From NCBI RefSeq assembly GCF_052113225.1, contig NZ_JBFRCT010000006.1, forward strand, positions 62,001-126,000: a DNA stretch of 64,000 bases, in the 5' to 3' direction. Below are positions 1 through 8,380 of this stretch, one piece after another; the first letter of the stretch is position 1; every line of letters starts with the position of its first letter. Position numbers and translations under genes: made by a program. The notes beneath the pieces were generated by a model. That model was not told where the DNA came from. It saw nothing but the letters and a program-made list of their open reading frames with translations, and did not search any database. The stretch comes from Pristimantibacillus sp052113225. Lineage in GTDB: Bacteria > Bacillota > Bacilli > Paenibacillales > Paenibacillaceae.

Positions 1-1
1 A

Positions 2-1072
2 TTCAGGGATTCAATCGCTTGGGGGAGCTCGATAGTTATCGTACCGGAGCTTTTACTGCAGACCTATGGAAACCGGACGGCTATTATAGAAGCTTATCCT
101 TCAATGAAGCGGTACATGGGTTATTTGAAAACAAAAGAAACGCAGGATGGACTTATTGGTCATGGACTAGGGGACTGGGGGATTGCTCCTCAAACAGGTG
201 GCGATTACATTGAAAACGTTGAAACAGCGATCTACTTCTATGATTATGAGCTGATGGCAAAGTATGCGGAGATGCTTGGGTACCCAGAGGATGCGGCGCA
301 TTATAGCTCCGAGGCTGAACGGATTAAATCTAACTATAACCGATTACTGCTAAAGTCTATTAACGGTGAGCAGTATTTTGCCTATTTTAAGCAGGATGGA
401 ACCCATGATCCGGTTAATCAAGTCATACAAGCAATACCTTTGTTCTTTGATCTTGTGCCGGAGCAGCATCATCAGGATATCGAGGCTGCCTTATTACAGG
501 CCGCTTCTTCTAATCAACTGCTGTCTGGTGAAATCGGCCTGCGGTATTTATTTGGCGCCTTGGCGGGTATGAAACGAAATGACATTGTCTATCAAATGAT
601 GATGCAGCCTGAGCATCCGAGCTATATCCGATTTGTCGAGAAGGGCGAAACGGCACTGCCTGAATTTTGGACAGACGATGCTCGTTCCCGCAATCATGAC
701 ATGATGGGCCATATTCTGGAATGGTTATATAAAGATCTGCTTGGCATTTCTTCAAGAAAAGATGCTTATAAAGAAATTAATATCGCACCATTGTATTCAA
801 CCTCAGTCCGGCAAATAAAAGGCAGATATAAATCGGTAAGAGGTTTGATCGAGGTTGAATTCTCGCATAACAGCAACGGCTCACAGTTGAACGTACTTAT
901 ACCGCCGAATACAACGGCATTCGTAAAGGTTCCGCTTAACTCCTCGAATGAGGAACTATTCGAAAATGGACAGAGACTGGATTATAAGCTTGTCATTGAG
1001 GAAGGAATAAATTATGCCTTAGTGTCGATTCAATCCGGGAAATATTTATTTAATACAACGGGCAATCGTTAA
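2..1072 (+). CDS. Alpha-L-rhamnosidase (GH78), C-terminal part, 5' end outside window
   Basis: Hydrolyses terminal alpha-L-rhamnose from plant glycosides or pectin side chains. The reading frame is open from base 2, so the start lies upstream; about 356 residues are visible. They match the (alpha/alpha)6 barrel and C-terminal beta domain of GH78: an RDSIAWGSS/YGN stretch near the left edge, GLGDW, and a late block PEFW...SRNH.MMGHILEWLY..LLGI, in which the Glu of PEFW is at the place of the usual general base (inference). A beta-rich tail follows and the stop is normal. A GH43 gene comes next, so the locus targets hemicellulose or pectin. The ATG at 104 is internal and not the start. Confidence 0.85.
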   Translation, partial: FRDSIAWGSSIVIVPELLLQTYGNRTAIIEAYPSMKRYMGYLKTKETQDGLIGHGLGDWGIAPQTGGDYIENVETAIYFYDYELMAKYAEMLGYPEDAAHYSSEAERIKSNYNRLLLKSINGEQYFAYFKQDGTHDPVNQVIQAIPLFFDLVPEQHHQDIEAALLQAASSNQLLSGEIGLRYLFGALAGMKRNDIVYQMMMQPEHPSYIRFVEKGETALPEFWTDDARSRNHDMMGHILEWLYKDLLGISSRKDAYKEINIAPLYSTSVRQIKGRYKSVRGLIEVEFSHNSNGSQLNVLIPPNTTAFVKVPLNSSNEELFENGQRLDYKLVIEEGINYALVSIQSGKYLFNTTGNR

Positions 1073-1159
1073 TCTTATTTAACTAATAAGTAGGGACAAC
1101 TGAGAGACTCGCTGCAGTGGTATTTTTTATGGTTGAAGATCTTGGTACATACTTAAGAA

Positions 1160-1263
1160 AAACTACTACTGCTGTACCGAAAAAAAGCTGTTCGCTTCAA
1201 GGCAATTCCTTATTATCTGTGGGGCAACCGTGAGCCAGGAGAAATGAGTGGCTGCGCTATTAA
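1160..1263 (+). pseudogene. Remnant of GH127 (DUF1680) beta-L-arabinofuranosidase C-terminus
   Basis: One frame, around 1184-1250, reads VRFKAIPYYLWGNREPGEM, which closely resembles the conserved C-terminal block of GH127 enzymes (AIPYYAWANRGxGEMxVWL). A shift of frame just after GEM gives W-L-R-Y-stop ending at 1263, the normal family ending. A stop codon lies shortly upstream in the same frame, and no start or catalytic part exists nearby. I read it as the decayed tail of a deleted gene between the rhamnosidase and the GH43 gene. Only about 25 residues support the family call. Confidence 0.6.
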
Positions 1264-1278
1264 ATTCATAATATACCG

Positions 1279-1308
1279 AAAAATCCCTAGGGTCCCCTAG
1301 GGATTTTT
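1279..1308 (+). terminator. Intrinsic terminator after GH127 remnant
   Basis: Near-perfect hairpin: arm AAAAATCCCTAGGG, loop TC, arm CCCTAGGGATTTTT. A/T runs on both sides make it potentially bidirectional. Confidence 0.75.
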
Positions 1309-1345
1309 CTTCAAGGAACCATAAGGAATGAAGGAGGGGGAACCT

Positions 1346-1377
1346 AAGAAGCCGGAGAGCCTGGTTTCTTTTTTATT
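1346..1377 (+). terminator. Second hairpin with T-run
   Basis: AAGAAGCC (1346-1353) pairs with GGTTTCTT (1363-1370) with one G-U pair, followed by a T-run to 1375. It lies 40 bp after the first terminator and directly before the repeats at 1378, so it insulates the GH43 promoter. A purine-rich AAGGAGGGGG precedes it without an obvious reading frame. Confidence 0.5.
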
Positions 1378-1408
1378 AATCGTAAGTTAGTAAAGATAAT
1401 CGTAACTT
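1378..1408 (+). promoter_or_regulatory. Direct repeats AATCGTAAGTT/AATCGTAACTT, 20 bp apart
   Basis: AATCGTAAGTT at 1378-1388 and AATCGTAACTT at 1398-1408 differ in one base and are phased by 20 bp, about two helical turns. That is the geometry of AraC-type regulator sites. The same core recurs singly at 3147 and 8287, ahead of the regulator and permease genes. Likely operator for the YesN-type regulator encoded at 3229 (inference). Confidence 0.5.
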
Positions 1409-1427
1409 CTTCCACTTTCACACAATT

Positions 1428-1441
1428 TGAAAGCGTTTTAA
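1428..1441 (+). promoter_or_regulatory. cre-like (CcpA) site
   Basis: TGAAAGCGTTTTAA resembles the catabolite-responsive element TGAAAGCGNTWNCA with a mismatch at the last C. It lies about 90 bp before the GH43 start and 20 bp after the direct repeats, which fits glucose repression of the gene. Confidence 0.5.
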
Positions 1442-1527
1442 AATAAACAACGACTACAGCAGAAAGGAGGAATTAGAGGAAAGAGCATAAAGAGCATATA
1501 CCAATATCGTAAAGTGAGGTGCTAGGA

Positions 1528-3051
1528 ATGAGGATGAAATTGAAATGGTTTGCCACTCTGCAAAGCTTGATTTTGTTCGCCGCTGTTGTGTTATCCTTTG
1601 GTGCACAGACGGCAAGCGCGGCAGCTAAGACGATTAACAATGATGTATTCTGGAAGGATACCTCAGGCAATCCCATCTACTCTCAAGGCGGCAATATTCT
1701 TAAAGTTGGCAGCACGTATTACTGGTACGGAGTCAAATATAACGGAGCGGTAACTTACTATAATAGTCCGTCTTCCAAAAACAGTGACACAAGCTTCGCT
1801 GCTGTGACCTGTTATTCCTCTACTGATCTTGCCAACTGGACGTTCTGCGGCAATGTGATTACCGGCGCGACCGATGGTTCGACCTGGGATGCGGACTGGC
1901 TGGGGCGTCTCGGGGTCGTGTACAACACGAATACGCAGAAATATGTACTGATCACGCAATATGCGGGTCCAGCCGGAAGTGGGATTGCCTTCGCGACAAG
2001 CAGCACGCCAACCGGAACCTTCACCTTTGATCATGTTCAAACCTCGATTACGAATGTAGTAAACAACATGTCAGGCGACCAGTCCACCTTCGTCGACGAT
2101 GATGGGAAGGCTTATCTCATATACAGTAATGCCAGCGGAAGAAGCCATCTTTATGTTTCTGAGCTTCGGGCATCTGATTATTTGAACGTCGAACCCGCGA
2201 CCAACGTATTCAATAGCAGCGCAGGCGGCCGTGAAGGGAATGCGATGTTCAAATATAATGGTCTGTACTACTTATGCTCATCCGACCTGCATGGATGGAA
2301 TGCTTCGCATACTTACTGTGTCACTTCGACAAGCATTAAAGGCACATACGGAAGCGAGTTTGTCATGAACGGAACAGATGCGGATTTCTCGCATGTCTCG
2401 CAAACTTCCATGTTTATTAAAGTACAGGGCACCTCGCAGACTACGATTCTATTCGGCGGTGACCGTTGGAGCGACTTTGCCGGCAACGGAATTGGTTATA
2501 ATCAATGGATGCCGATCTCGTTCAGCGGTACGACACCAACAATGAATTCTGTTAGCCAGTTTAATCTAGATGCTGCAACTGGAACCTGGAGTGTGGGCAG
2601 CGGCAACAACTATGCCATGAATCCAAGCTATGAGGCGGACAGGGTAGCCCAGATCAGTCTCGCGGGCTGGAGTACCTGGTTTAATACGGCAACAGATCCT
2701 AACTCTAATATTGAAGGCGGAGCCCATTCGGGAAGATGGTCGGGTAATCAATATGCAACAACCGCTTACAGTGCGAGCCGTTACCAAACGGTGACCGGTC
2801 TTCCGAACGGAACGTATACGCTGAAGGTATGGGTGAAGAGCAGCGGCGGGCAGACAACAGCCCAGATCTATGTCAAGAATTATGGGGGCTCCGAGCTGGA
2901 TGCTGCAATTAATACGTCGCTCAGCAGCTGGACACAGATAACGATTCCCAATATTCAGGTGACTAACGGGCAAGCCCAGATTGGCCTGTATTCGGTTGCT
3001 AATGCCGGCAACTGGGTGAGGGTGGATGACTGGTCATTGATTAAGAACTAA
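1528..3051 (+). CDS. Secreted GH43 glycosidase with C-terminal carbohydrate-binding domain
   Basis: Exported enzyme acting on arabinan, xylan or galactan side chains. Residues 1-31 form a signal peptide ending TASA/AA. Residues about 35-345 form a five-bladed propeller of the GH43 type; the opening FWKDTSGNPIYSQGG and the GREGNAMFKYNG segment resemble the exo-beta-1,3-galactanase-like subfamilies, with the Glu of GREGN as likely acid. Residues about 360-507 form a beta-sandwich binding module joined through a GSGNN linker. The ATG at 1528 has GAGGTG seven bases upstream; an in-frame GTG at 1519 is also possible. A terminator follows. The substrate within GH43 cannot be fixed from sequence alone. 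Confidence 0.82.
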   Translation: MRMKLKWFATLQSLILFAAVVLSFGAQTASAAAKTINNDVFWKDTSGNPIYSQGGNILKVGSTYYWYGVKYNGAVTYYNSPSSKNSDTSFAAVTCYSSTDLANWTFCGNVITGATDGSTWDADWLGRLGVVYNTNTQKYVLITQYAGPAGSGIAFATSSTPTGTFTFDHVQTSITNVVNNMSGDQSTFVDDDGKAYLIYSNASGRSHLYVSELRASDYLNVEPATNVFNSSAGGREGNAMFKYNGLYYLCSSDLHGWNASHTYCVTSTSIKGTYGSEFVMNGTDADFSHVSQTSMFIKVQGTSQTTILFGGDRWSDFAGNGIGYNQWMPISFSGTTPTMNSVSQFNLDAATGTWSVGSGNNYAMNPSYEADRVAQISLAGWSTWFNTATDPNSNIEGGAHSGRWSGNQYATTAYSASRYQTVTGLPNGTYTLKVWVKSSGGQTTAQIYVKNYGGSELDAAINTSLSSWTQITIPNIQVTNGQAQIGLYSVANAGNWVRVDDWSLIKN

Positions 3052-3065
3052 CTATTCTATGCGGG

Positions 3066-3103
3066 CAGCAAGCCACGGAGGATCTCCAAGGCTTGCTGTT
3101 TTT
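3066..3103 (+). terminator. Terminator after GH43 gene
   Basis: CAGCAAGCC (3066-3074) pairs with GGCTTGCTG (3090-3098), followed by TTTTT. Confidence 0.8.
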
Positions 3104-3146
3104 GCTATGCTGACAGAAAGCTGGAATAGCCTCAATAATTAAAGGT

Positions 3147-3193
3147 AATCGTAGCTTTTTCCTGTATGCATACCTTTATCTTCCTTCTATAAT
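3147..3193 (+). promoter_or_regulatory. Promoter region of the regulator operon
   Basis: AATCGTAGCTT at 3147-3157 matches the repeat core seen at 1378 and 1398. A perfect -10 box TATAAT lies at 3188-3193, with no good -35, as expected for an activated promoter. The 5' untranslated region would be about 30 bases, ending in the RBS AGGAGGG. Confidence 0.5.
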
Positions 3194-3228
3194 GAAGTGA
3201 TGTACATCGCGATTCAGGAGGGATTCTC

Positions 3229-4830
3229 TTGAAGTTATTAATTATTGACGACGAGACTCGGACAAGAGAATTGTTAAGAAATTATATCCCATGGGACACG
3301 GTTGGTATAGATGAAGTAGAAACGGCGCGCAACGGACTTCAAGCACTCGAGATTGCCATGCAGAGGAAGCCCGATATTATTCTATGTGATATAAGAATGC
3401 CGAAGATGAGCGGCATCGAATTTGCCAGCCAGTACCGGGAGACTGATCCTGACTGTCCGATTATATTCCTCAGCGGCTTCTCCGATAAGGAGTACCTGAA
3501 ATCGGCCATTCAACTGAAAGTATTTACGTATATTGAAAAGCCCGTTAACTTGAACGAAGTACGTGATGTGGTGGAGTCCGCCATTCGGCTCCGCAAGGAA
3601 GAGCAGAAGCGTAAGGAGGAAGAACGGAAGCTGCAGGAAGGGTATGACCACAGTCTGCCTTATCTGAGACAAGAAATGGTGCGCCGGCTTGTTTCTAATC
3701 CGCAGTCTCCTCATGTCATACCAGCGTTGCGCAGCCGAGAAACTTTCCTGCTTCCAGCAGAAGGCCCTTTTACGATAGTCGTCTCAAGCTTGTATTGGAG
3801 CCTCTACGATCTGCCTGAAGATCCAGGAGTGACGCAATTAAGAATACTTGAAGCCATTTCGGGTTGTAGTTGTTTTAATGAAATGAAAGCGCTTGCCGGA
3901 TTTGACTCGATTAATCATCTGGTACTAATACTGCCTGGTGAATATGGCAGCAGCTACCGGAATGGCAGAGCAGCGATAGAGGGAATTTACTCGGAGCTTT
4001 GTGCCATTGCAGGACCAGCGATTGATCTTCGAATTGGAATCGGGCAGACGGTATTCTCTCATAAGGAAATTCCAGAATCGTACCGACAAGCCTCTCGTGC
4101 CTGTGCTTACCAATACTATAACAGCGGTTCTAAGCCGATCTTCTCTGATGCTCTTGATTATCACTCTCCTGTCGTGACGAATTGGGAAGAGGTGCGGCTG
4201 ATGCGTGATCAGCTGCGTAAAGGTCATATAGACGAAGCCAAACGAATCGTGAGGGAATGGACTGCGTACGTGCGTAAGCAGAAGGATCTCGATATTTTGC
4301 GGCTGAAGGATACGTATTTTCAATTTCTCATTGCTATTATGGAAACGGCTGTCCAGCTGGGGCTGGCTGAGATTTCTAAAGATACGGAGCGTCGCTACAT
4401 GTGGAAGGAGATTGACCGAATCCCAAGCCTGGAGGGGCTCGAGCTGTATGTACTGTCGTTTCTTGATGCGATGGCTGAGCCAAGTGAGGATGAGGCAGGA
4501 GCGGGAAGCGGTAAGATGAGGGAGATTATGCGTTATATCCATGCCCACTTTCACGAGAAAGGCTTTACGATCCGTGCGATAGCTGATCATGTTCAGCTAA
4601 GTGAAACGTATCTATGTGCTTATTTCAAGAGGCATAGCCGGCAGACGATTAAGGAGTATATTACGGATACAAGGATGAACAAGGCGAAGGAGCTGCTGAG
4701 TGATCAGAATGTAAAAATGATTGAAGTGGCGCTTCTGATCGGCATGACGGATGCTAATTACTTCACCACCTTTTTCAAGCGAAACGCAGGCTGCACTCCT
4801 TCCGAATTCAGGGAGCGTGCCGCCCGATGA
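3229..4830 (+). CDS. Response regulator with AraC-type DNA-binding domain (YesN type)
   Basis: Cytoplasmic transcription activator controlled by the kinase encoded next. Receiver domain at residues 1-120 with acidic pair D7/D8, phosphoacceptor D54, S82 and K104; a charged helical linker follows at about 120-140; the middle region has no clear family; residues about 430-533 hold the two helix-turn-helix units of AraC proteins (MREIMRYIHAHF... to GCTPSEFRE). The start is TTG at 3229, eight bases after AGGAGGG. Its stop overlaps the kinase start by four bases (ATGA), so the two are translationally coupled. Its targets are probably the repeat sites at 1378, 3147 and 8287. Confidence 0.9.
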   Translation: MKLLIIDDETRTRELLRNYIPWDTVGIDEVETARNGLQALEIAMQRKPDIILCDIRMPKMSGIEFASQYRETDPDCPIIFLSGFSDKEYLKSAIQLKVFTYIEKPVNLNEVRDVVESAIRLRKEEQKRKEEERKLQEGYDHSLPYLRQEMVRRLVSNPQSPHVIPALRSRETFLLPAEGPFTIVVSSLYWSLYDLPEDPGVTQLRILEAISGCSCFNEMKALAGFDSINHLVLILPGEYGSSYRNGRAAIEGIYSELCAIAGPAIDLRIGIGQTVFSHKEIPESYRQASRACAYQYYNSGSKPIFSDALDYHSPVVTNWEEVRLMRDQLRKGHIDEAKRIVREWTAYVRKQKDLDILRLKDTYFQFLIAIMETAVQLGLAEISKDTERRYMWKEIDRIPSLEGLELYVLSFLDAMAEPSEDEAGAGSGKMREIMRYIHAHFHEKGFTIRAIADHVQLSETYLCAYFKRHSRQTIKEYITDTRMNKAKELLSDQNVKMIEVALLIGMTDANYFTTFFKRNAGCTPSEFRERAAR

Positions 4831-6635
4831 GAAGAAGACTGAAACGGCCAATCTTCTTAAGCATTCGGTATAAACTTTTTGCGACTTATGTACTGGTCAT
4901 TATGATCCCGTTTCTGCTGCTGTTGTTTATTCATATCAGCACCACGCAGCAAGAAAATAAAGAAGCGGCGGTCTATGCCTCACGCAAAATGCTGGATGAG
5001 ACGAAGGCTTATCTCGAATATAAGTCTGAAGCGATTACGGAAGTGCTTAATTTTATCGCCTTTAACGAGCTTGTCCAGAAGGCAGTTGATGAGGATTCCA
5101 AGCCTTATGAGGACATAGACGTCTGGCATATGGCTTCGCTGCAGCTTTCAAGGCTCATTAATCAGTTCCGTTATAATGAAGATATAGATTCCATTCAGAT
5201 CTATATGAGACAAGGTATAGCCGGCGCAACGGAAAATGTTGATTTCCTGGATATGAAGAAAGTGGAATCGGAAGCCTGGTATACCCGGTTCGCCTCTGTT
5301 AACGCCTTTGTCGCATGGCTGCCTTCCACTGCCATAACGCCCGGTGCTGACAGCCGGGAATTAACTGTCCTGCGTAAAATTCCGAATGAACATGATATTC
5401 AGCAATTTGACGGTATTGTCCGGGCCCGCGTAAAGCCCGCAGCGATGGAGTCTGTTCTTAACCATGCTATCTTGACTCCGAATGCGGCTGCGTTCTTGTT
5501 TAATGATGAAGGAGAGCTGCTTGGCAAATCCGACCGGTTCTCTTATTCGGATGAGCTTGTGAAGGAAGTAAGCGAGCTGTACCTCGATTCCGACGAAGTG
5601 GACAACTATTATAACAATAATTATCCGATCGAAGGAAGCCGGCATTTGCTTGGCGTGCAGGCTATTCCTCATACGGATATGAAAGTTGCACTTGTGGTGC
5701 CTTATACCGATATATTGCAATCCAGCGTCAAAGCGAGAAACCGGATTATATCGATCTTCCTAATCGTTGTGCCCTTTATGCTGCCTTTCTCCTTCTTCGT
5801 AGCTGCTTCGGCGACAAAGCGGATTCGAAGGCTGATTGTTCATGTGCGGAAGGTGAAGCATGGACATTTCCAGCTTGCTCCTCTGCCGGCGAATGATGAT
5901 GAGATCGGTGAGCTGACCCATAACTTCAATACGATGGTTCAGAACATATCTGGTCTAATCGAAGAGAAGTCGTCGCTTGGGCGCGAGGTTAAAAATAAAG
6001 AATTGAAGGCGCTCCAGGCGCAGATCAACCCTCATTTTCTGTACAATACACTTGATCTGATCAATGCGATGGCGATTGAATCCAATGCGGGCGACATAAA
6101 GCGGGTCGTAGACGAGCTTGCTGTCTTCTACAAATTAAGCTTGTCGAACGGCAAGGAATATGTCTCGCTGGAGAGCGAGCTGAAGCATATTGAAGCGTAT
6201 GTTCGAATCCAGAATATGCGCTTTGGTGACAGCGTCCGGTTAGAGTTTGAGGTTTCAAGAGATCTATATGACTGCCAGCTGCCCAAGATTCTGCTGCAGC
6301 CGCTTGTTGAGAATGCAATTCTGCACGGCATTATGGAGAAGGACAGTGAAGAAGGAGAGATCAGGATTGCAGCCTGGACCGATAAAGGCGATCTTCTGAT
6401 TAAAGTGACTGATGATGGAGTAGGCATGTCTGCCGAGCAGCTTAGTACGATCCTGCTAGCCCCTTCAGCGGAGGGTGACAGGGGAGGTTATGGCGTCCGT
6501 AATATTGAAGAGCGGCTGCAGCTGTCATATGGTCTTCAATACGGCCTGAGGTTCGACAGCTCGGAGGGAGAAGGAACCAGCGTTTTGCTGCGGCTGCCCG
6601 AACGAAGGCTGGATGAACGGGGGAGAGCGCAATGA
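4827..6635 (+). CDS. Membrane sensor histidine kinase (YesM type)
   Basis: Senses an extracellular signal and phosphorylates the regulator encoded just before it. Membrane helix at about 14-34, extracellular sensor region to about 295, second helix at about 300-325, HAMP linker to about 375, then the His_kinase domain with H403 inside QINPHFLYNT and a C-terminal ATPase with DDGVGM and GGYGVRNIEERL. Starts and ends in ATGA overlaps with both neighbours. The overlap with a binding-protein gene suggests that sensing involves the bound sugar (inference). Confidence 0.92.
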   Translation: MRRRLKRPIFLSIRYKLFATYVLVIMIPFLLLLFIHISTTQQENKEAAVYASRKMLDETKAYLEYKSEAITEVLNFIAFNELVQKAVDEDSKPYEDIDVWHMASLQLSRLINQFRYNEDIDSIQIYMRQGIAGATENVDFLDMKKVESEAWYTRFASVNAFVAWLPSTAITPGADSRELTVLRKIPNEHDIQQFDGIVRARVKPAAMESVLNHAILTPNAAAFLFNDEGELLGKSDRFSYSDELVKEVSELYLDSDEVDNYYNNNYPIEGSRHLLGVQAIPHTDMKVALVVPYTDILQSSVKARNRIISIFLIVVPFMLPFSFFVAASATKRIRRLIVHVRKVKHGHFQLAPLPANDDEIGELTHNFNTMVQNISGLIEEKSSLGREVKNKELKALQAQINPHFLYNTLDLINAMAIESNAGDIKRVVDELAVFYKLSLSNGKEYVSLESELKHIEAYVRIQNMRFGDSVRLEFEVSRDLYDCQLPKILLQPLVENAILHGIMEKDSEEGEIRIAAWTDKGDLLIKVTDDGVGMSAEQLSTILLAPSAEGDRGGYGVRNIEERLQLSYGLQYGLRFDSSEGEGTSVLLRLPERRLDERGRAQ

Positions 6636-8200
6636 GACGGGGAATAAAAGGACGGTTATGGCTGGGTGCGGCTCTGCTGTCCGTGCTTCTCGTGCTTGGA
6701 TTGACAGCCTGCACTGGTAATGGGGATGAACAAGAAGCAGCTAACCCAGGTCCCGGTCACGAGAAGGAAGTGAAGCTTGTAGGTTATCTGCTTGGAGAGG
6801 CACCGAAGGGCATGCAGCAAGTACTGCAGGCGATTAACGAGAAGCTGAAGAAAGATATCAATGCAAAGATTGAACTTAATTACATAGCGTGGAATGACGT
6901 CGCTTCGAAGTACCCGCTTGTTCTAGCAAGCGGCCAGGATGTTGATTTTATTTTTGCAGCGGACTGGAACTTCTATGTATCTGAGTCGACAAAGGGGGCG
7001 TTCTATCCGCTTAGTCAATCCTTGCTGGAGCAATACATGCCGAGACATATGGAGGCTATGGCGCCCGAAGCGCTCCGTGCAGCCGACGTAAATGGAACAC
7101 CTTATATGATTCCGACCTCCTCTCCCGACCGTAAGGTGAATATTGCCTTATTCCGTAAGGATGTGATGGAGAAGGCAGGCATGACGCAAATTACAAAGTT
7201 CTCGGAGATTGAGCCGTACCTCGCTGAGATAAAGCGCAGTTATCCAGGCATGATTCCGCTCAACCTGGATTCCCAATATGATCTTCCAACCCCGTTTACT
7301 TATTTGCTGATGGAGAAATTCGCCTGGTTTAGTGCTCCATTCGATTCAGGTGATCCGCTTGCTCAAGGAATAACAGCGGATATGGAGGACCCGGAGGGTG
7401 TCATGTACAGCATGACAGAGGAGCCGATCCTGAGCTGGCAGAAGGAAGTCGCTTATATAATGAAGGACTGGTATGACAAGGGATATATGAATAAAAACCC
7501 GTATGCCAACAACATTCGTTCCAAGGACAATTTCTGCAACGGCAAATCGGGTATCGCATTCGGCAACTCCATCGATATGATGAATGTTTTTATGTCCTGC
7601 AAGGAGCAGGGAATTGATGTATATCCATTTCCGATGGTGTATCCGTCCGGGAAAGCCACGAAGGCAAGCTGGCTGAACAATGGTGTAGCGATATCCGCTT
7701 CCTCCAAAAATCCGGAGCGGGCCATGGAGGCTCTTGACCTGCTTATGGAGGATCCCTCCTATGCGTATCTGGCTTATTATGGCATCGAAGGGGTCAACTA
7801 TACCATTACACCCGACGATAAGATTGGCTTGCCTGAAGGAGTTACGTCCGAGTCCAATACATATCCTCCTGATGCTGCCGGCTTCTGGTTTGTGAATAAG
7901 GACCTCTTTAAACCGGTTGCCAATTGGACGGATTCCTATAAGGCTTTGCAGGAGCGGGTTCAGCCGCTGCTCGAGCCGACCCCTTTACTTGGATTCCTGT
8001 TTAATTCTGATCAGGTGAAGTCGGAGATTGCCAATCTGAAAAGTGTATCCACACAATATGCGCAGCCGATCTATATCGGGGCGGTTGATAATGTGGAGGC
8101 TGCTTTTGATACGTTGGTTCAGCATATGAAGAAGGCTGGAATTGCTAAGGTTAAGGCAGAAGTACAGAAGCAAGCGGCTGATTATCTTGCAAATCAATAA
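6632..8200 (+). CDS. Sugar ABC transporter lipoprotein binding protein (first copy, DUF3502-like)
   Basis: Captures an oligosaccharide outside the membrane. Lipoprotein signal with lipobox LTAC and C27; the mature part has the two-lobed binding-protein fold and ends in the region typical of LplA/DUF3502 proteins. It is a close relative of the product at 10301: both share blocks such as LVGYLLGEAPKGM, ADWNFYV and DAAGFWFV. It is joined by an ATGA overlap to the kinase gene, and a terminator follows before the permeases. It may serve sensing rather than bulk uptake (inference). Confidence 0.87.
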   Translation: MRRGIKGRLWLGAALLSVLLVLGLTACTGNGDEQEAANPGPGHEKEVKLVGYLLGEAPKGMQQVLQAINEKLKKDINAKIELNYIAWNDVASKYPLVLASGQDVDFIFAADWNFYVSESTKGAFYPLSQSLLEQYMPRHMEAMAPEALRAADVNGTPYMIPTSSPDRKVNIALFRKDVMEKAGMTQITKFSEIEPYLAEIKRSYPGMIPLNLDSQYDLPTPFTYLLMEKFAWFSAPFDSGDPLAQGITADMEDPEGVMYSMTEEPILSWQKEVAYIMKDWYDKGYMNKNPYANNIRSKDNFCNGKSGIAFGNSIDMMNVFMSCKEQGIDVYPFPMVYPSGKATKASWLNNGVAISASSKNPERAMEALDLLMEDPSYAYLAYYGIEGVNYTITPDDKIGLPEGVTSESNTYPPDAAGFWFVNKDLFKPVANWTDSYKALQERVQPLLEPTPLLGFLFNSDQVKSEIANLKSVSTQYAQPIYIGAVDNVEAAFDTLVQHMKKAGIAKVKAEVQKQAADYLANQ

Positions 8201-8211
8201 TTAGATCGAGG

Positions 8212-8250
8212 AAGCCTGCCTTGGCGGTAATGCCGGGTGGGCTTTTTTTA
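8212..8250 (+). terminator. Terminator inside the operon
   Basis: AAGCCTGCC (8212-8220) pairs, with two G-U pairs, to the GGGTGGGCTT segment ending at 8244, followed by a T-run. It separates the sensing genes from the permeases, so it probably sets expression ratios or marks a new promoter downstream. Confidence 0.7.
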
Positions 8251-8286
8251 TTTTTATAAGTGCCGGCAGATGTGATTTTCAAAGAT

Positions 8287-8297
8287 GATCGTAAGTT
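8287..8297 (+). promoter_or_regulatory. Single copy of the regulator repeat core
   Basis: GATCGTAAGTT matches the AATCGTAAGTT copy at 1378 at 10 of 11 positions. It lies 84 bp before the permease start and just after a terminator, a sensible place for an activator site. Confidence 0.4.
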
Positions 8298-8380
8298 TAC
8301 CCCGTGTGAGGCGGAAGGCACTTTCGGTAACATTGAAGCAGATAGAGATTGCTGGAGAGAATGCTATGGAGGTTGCCTAC

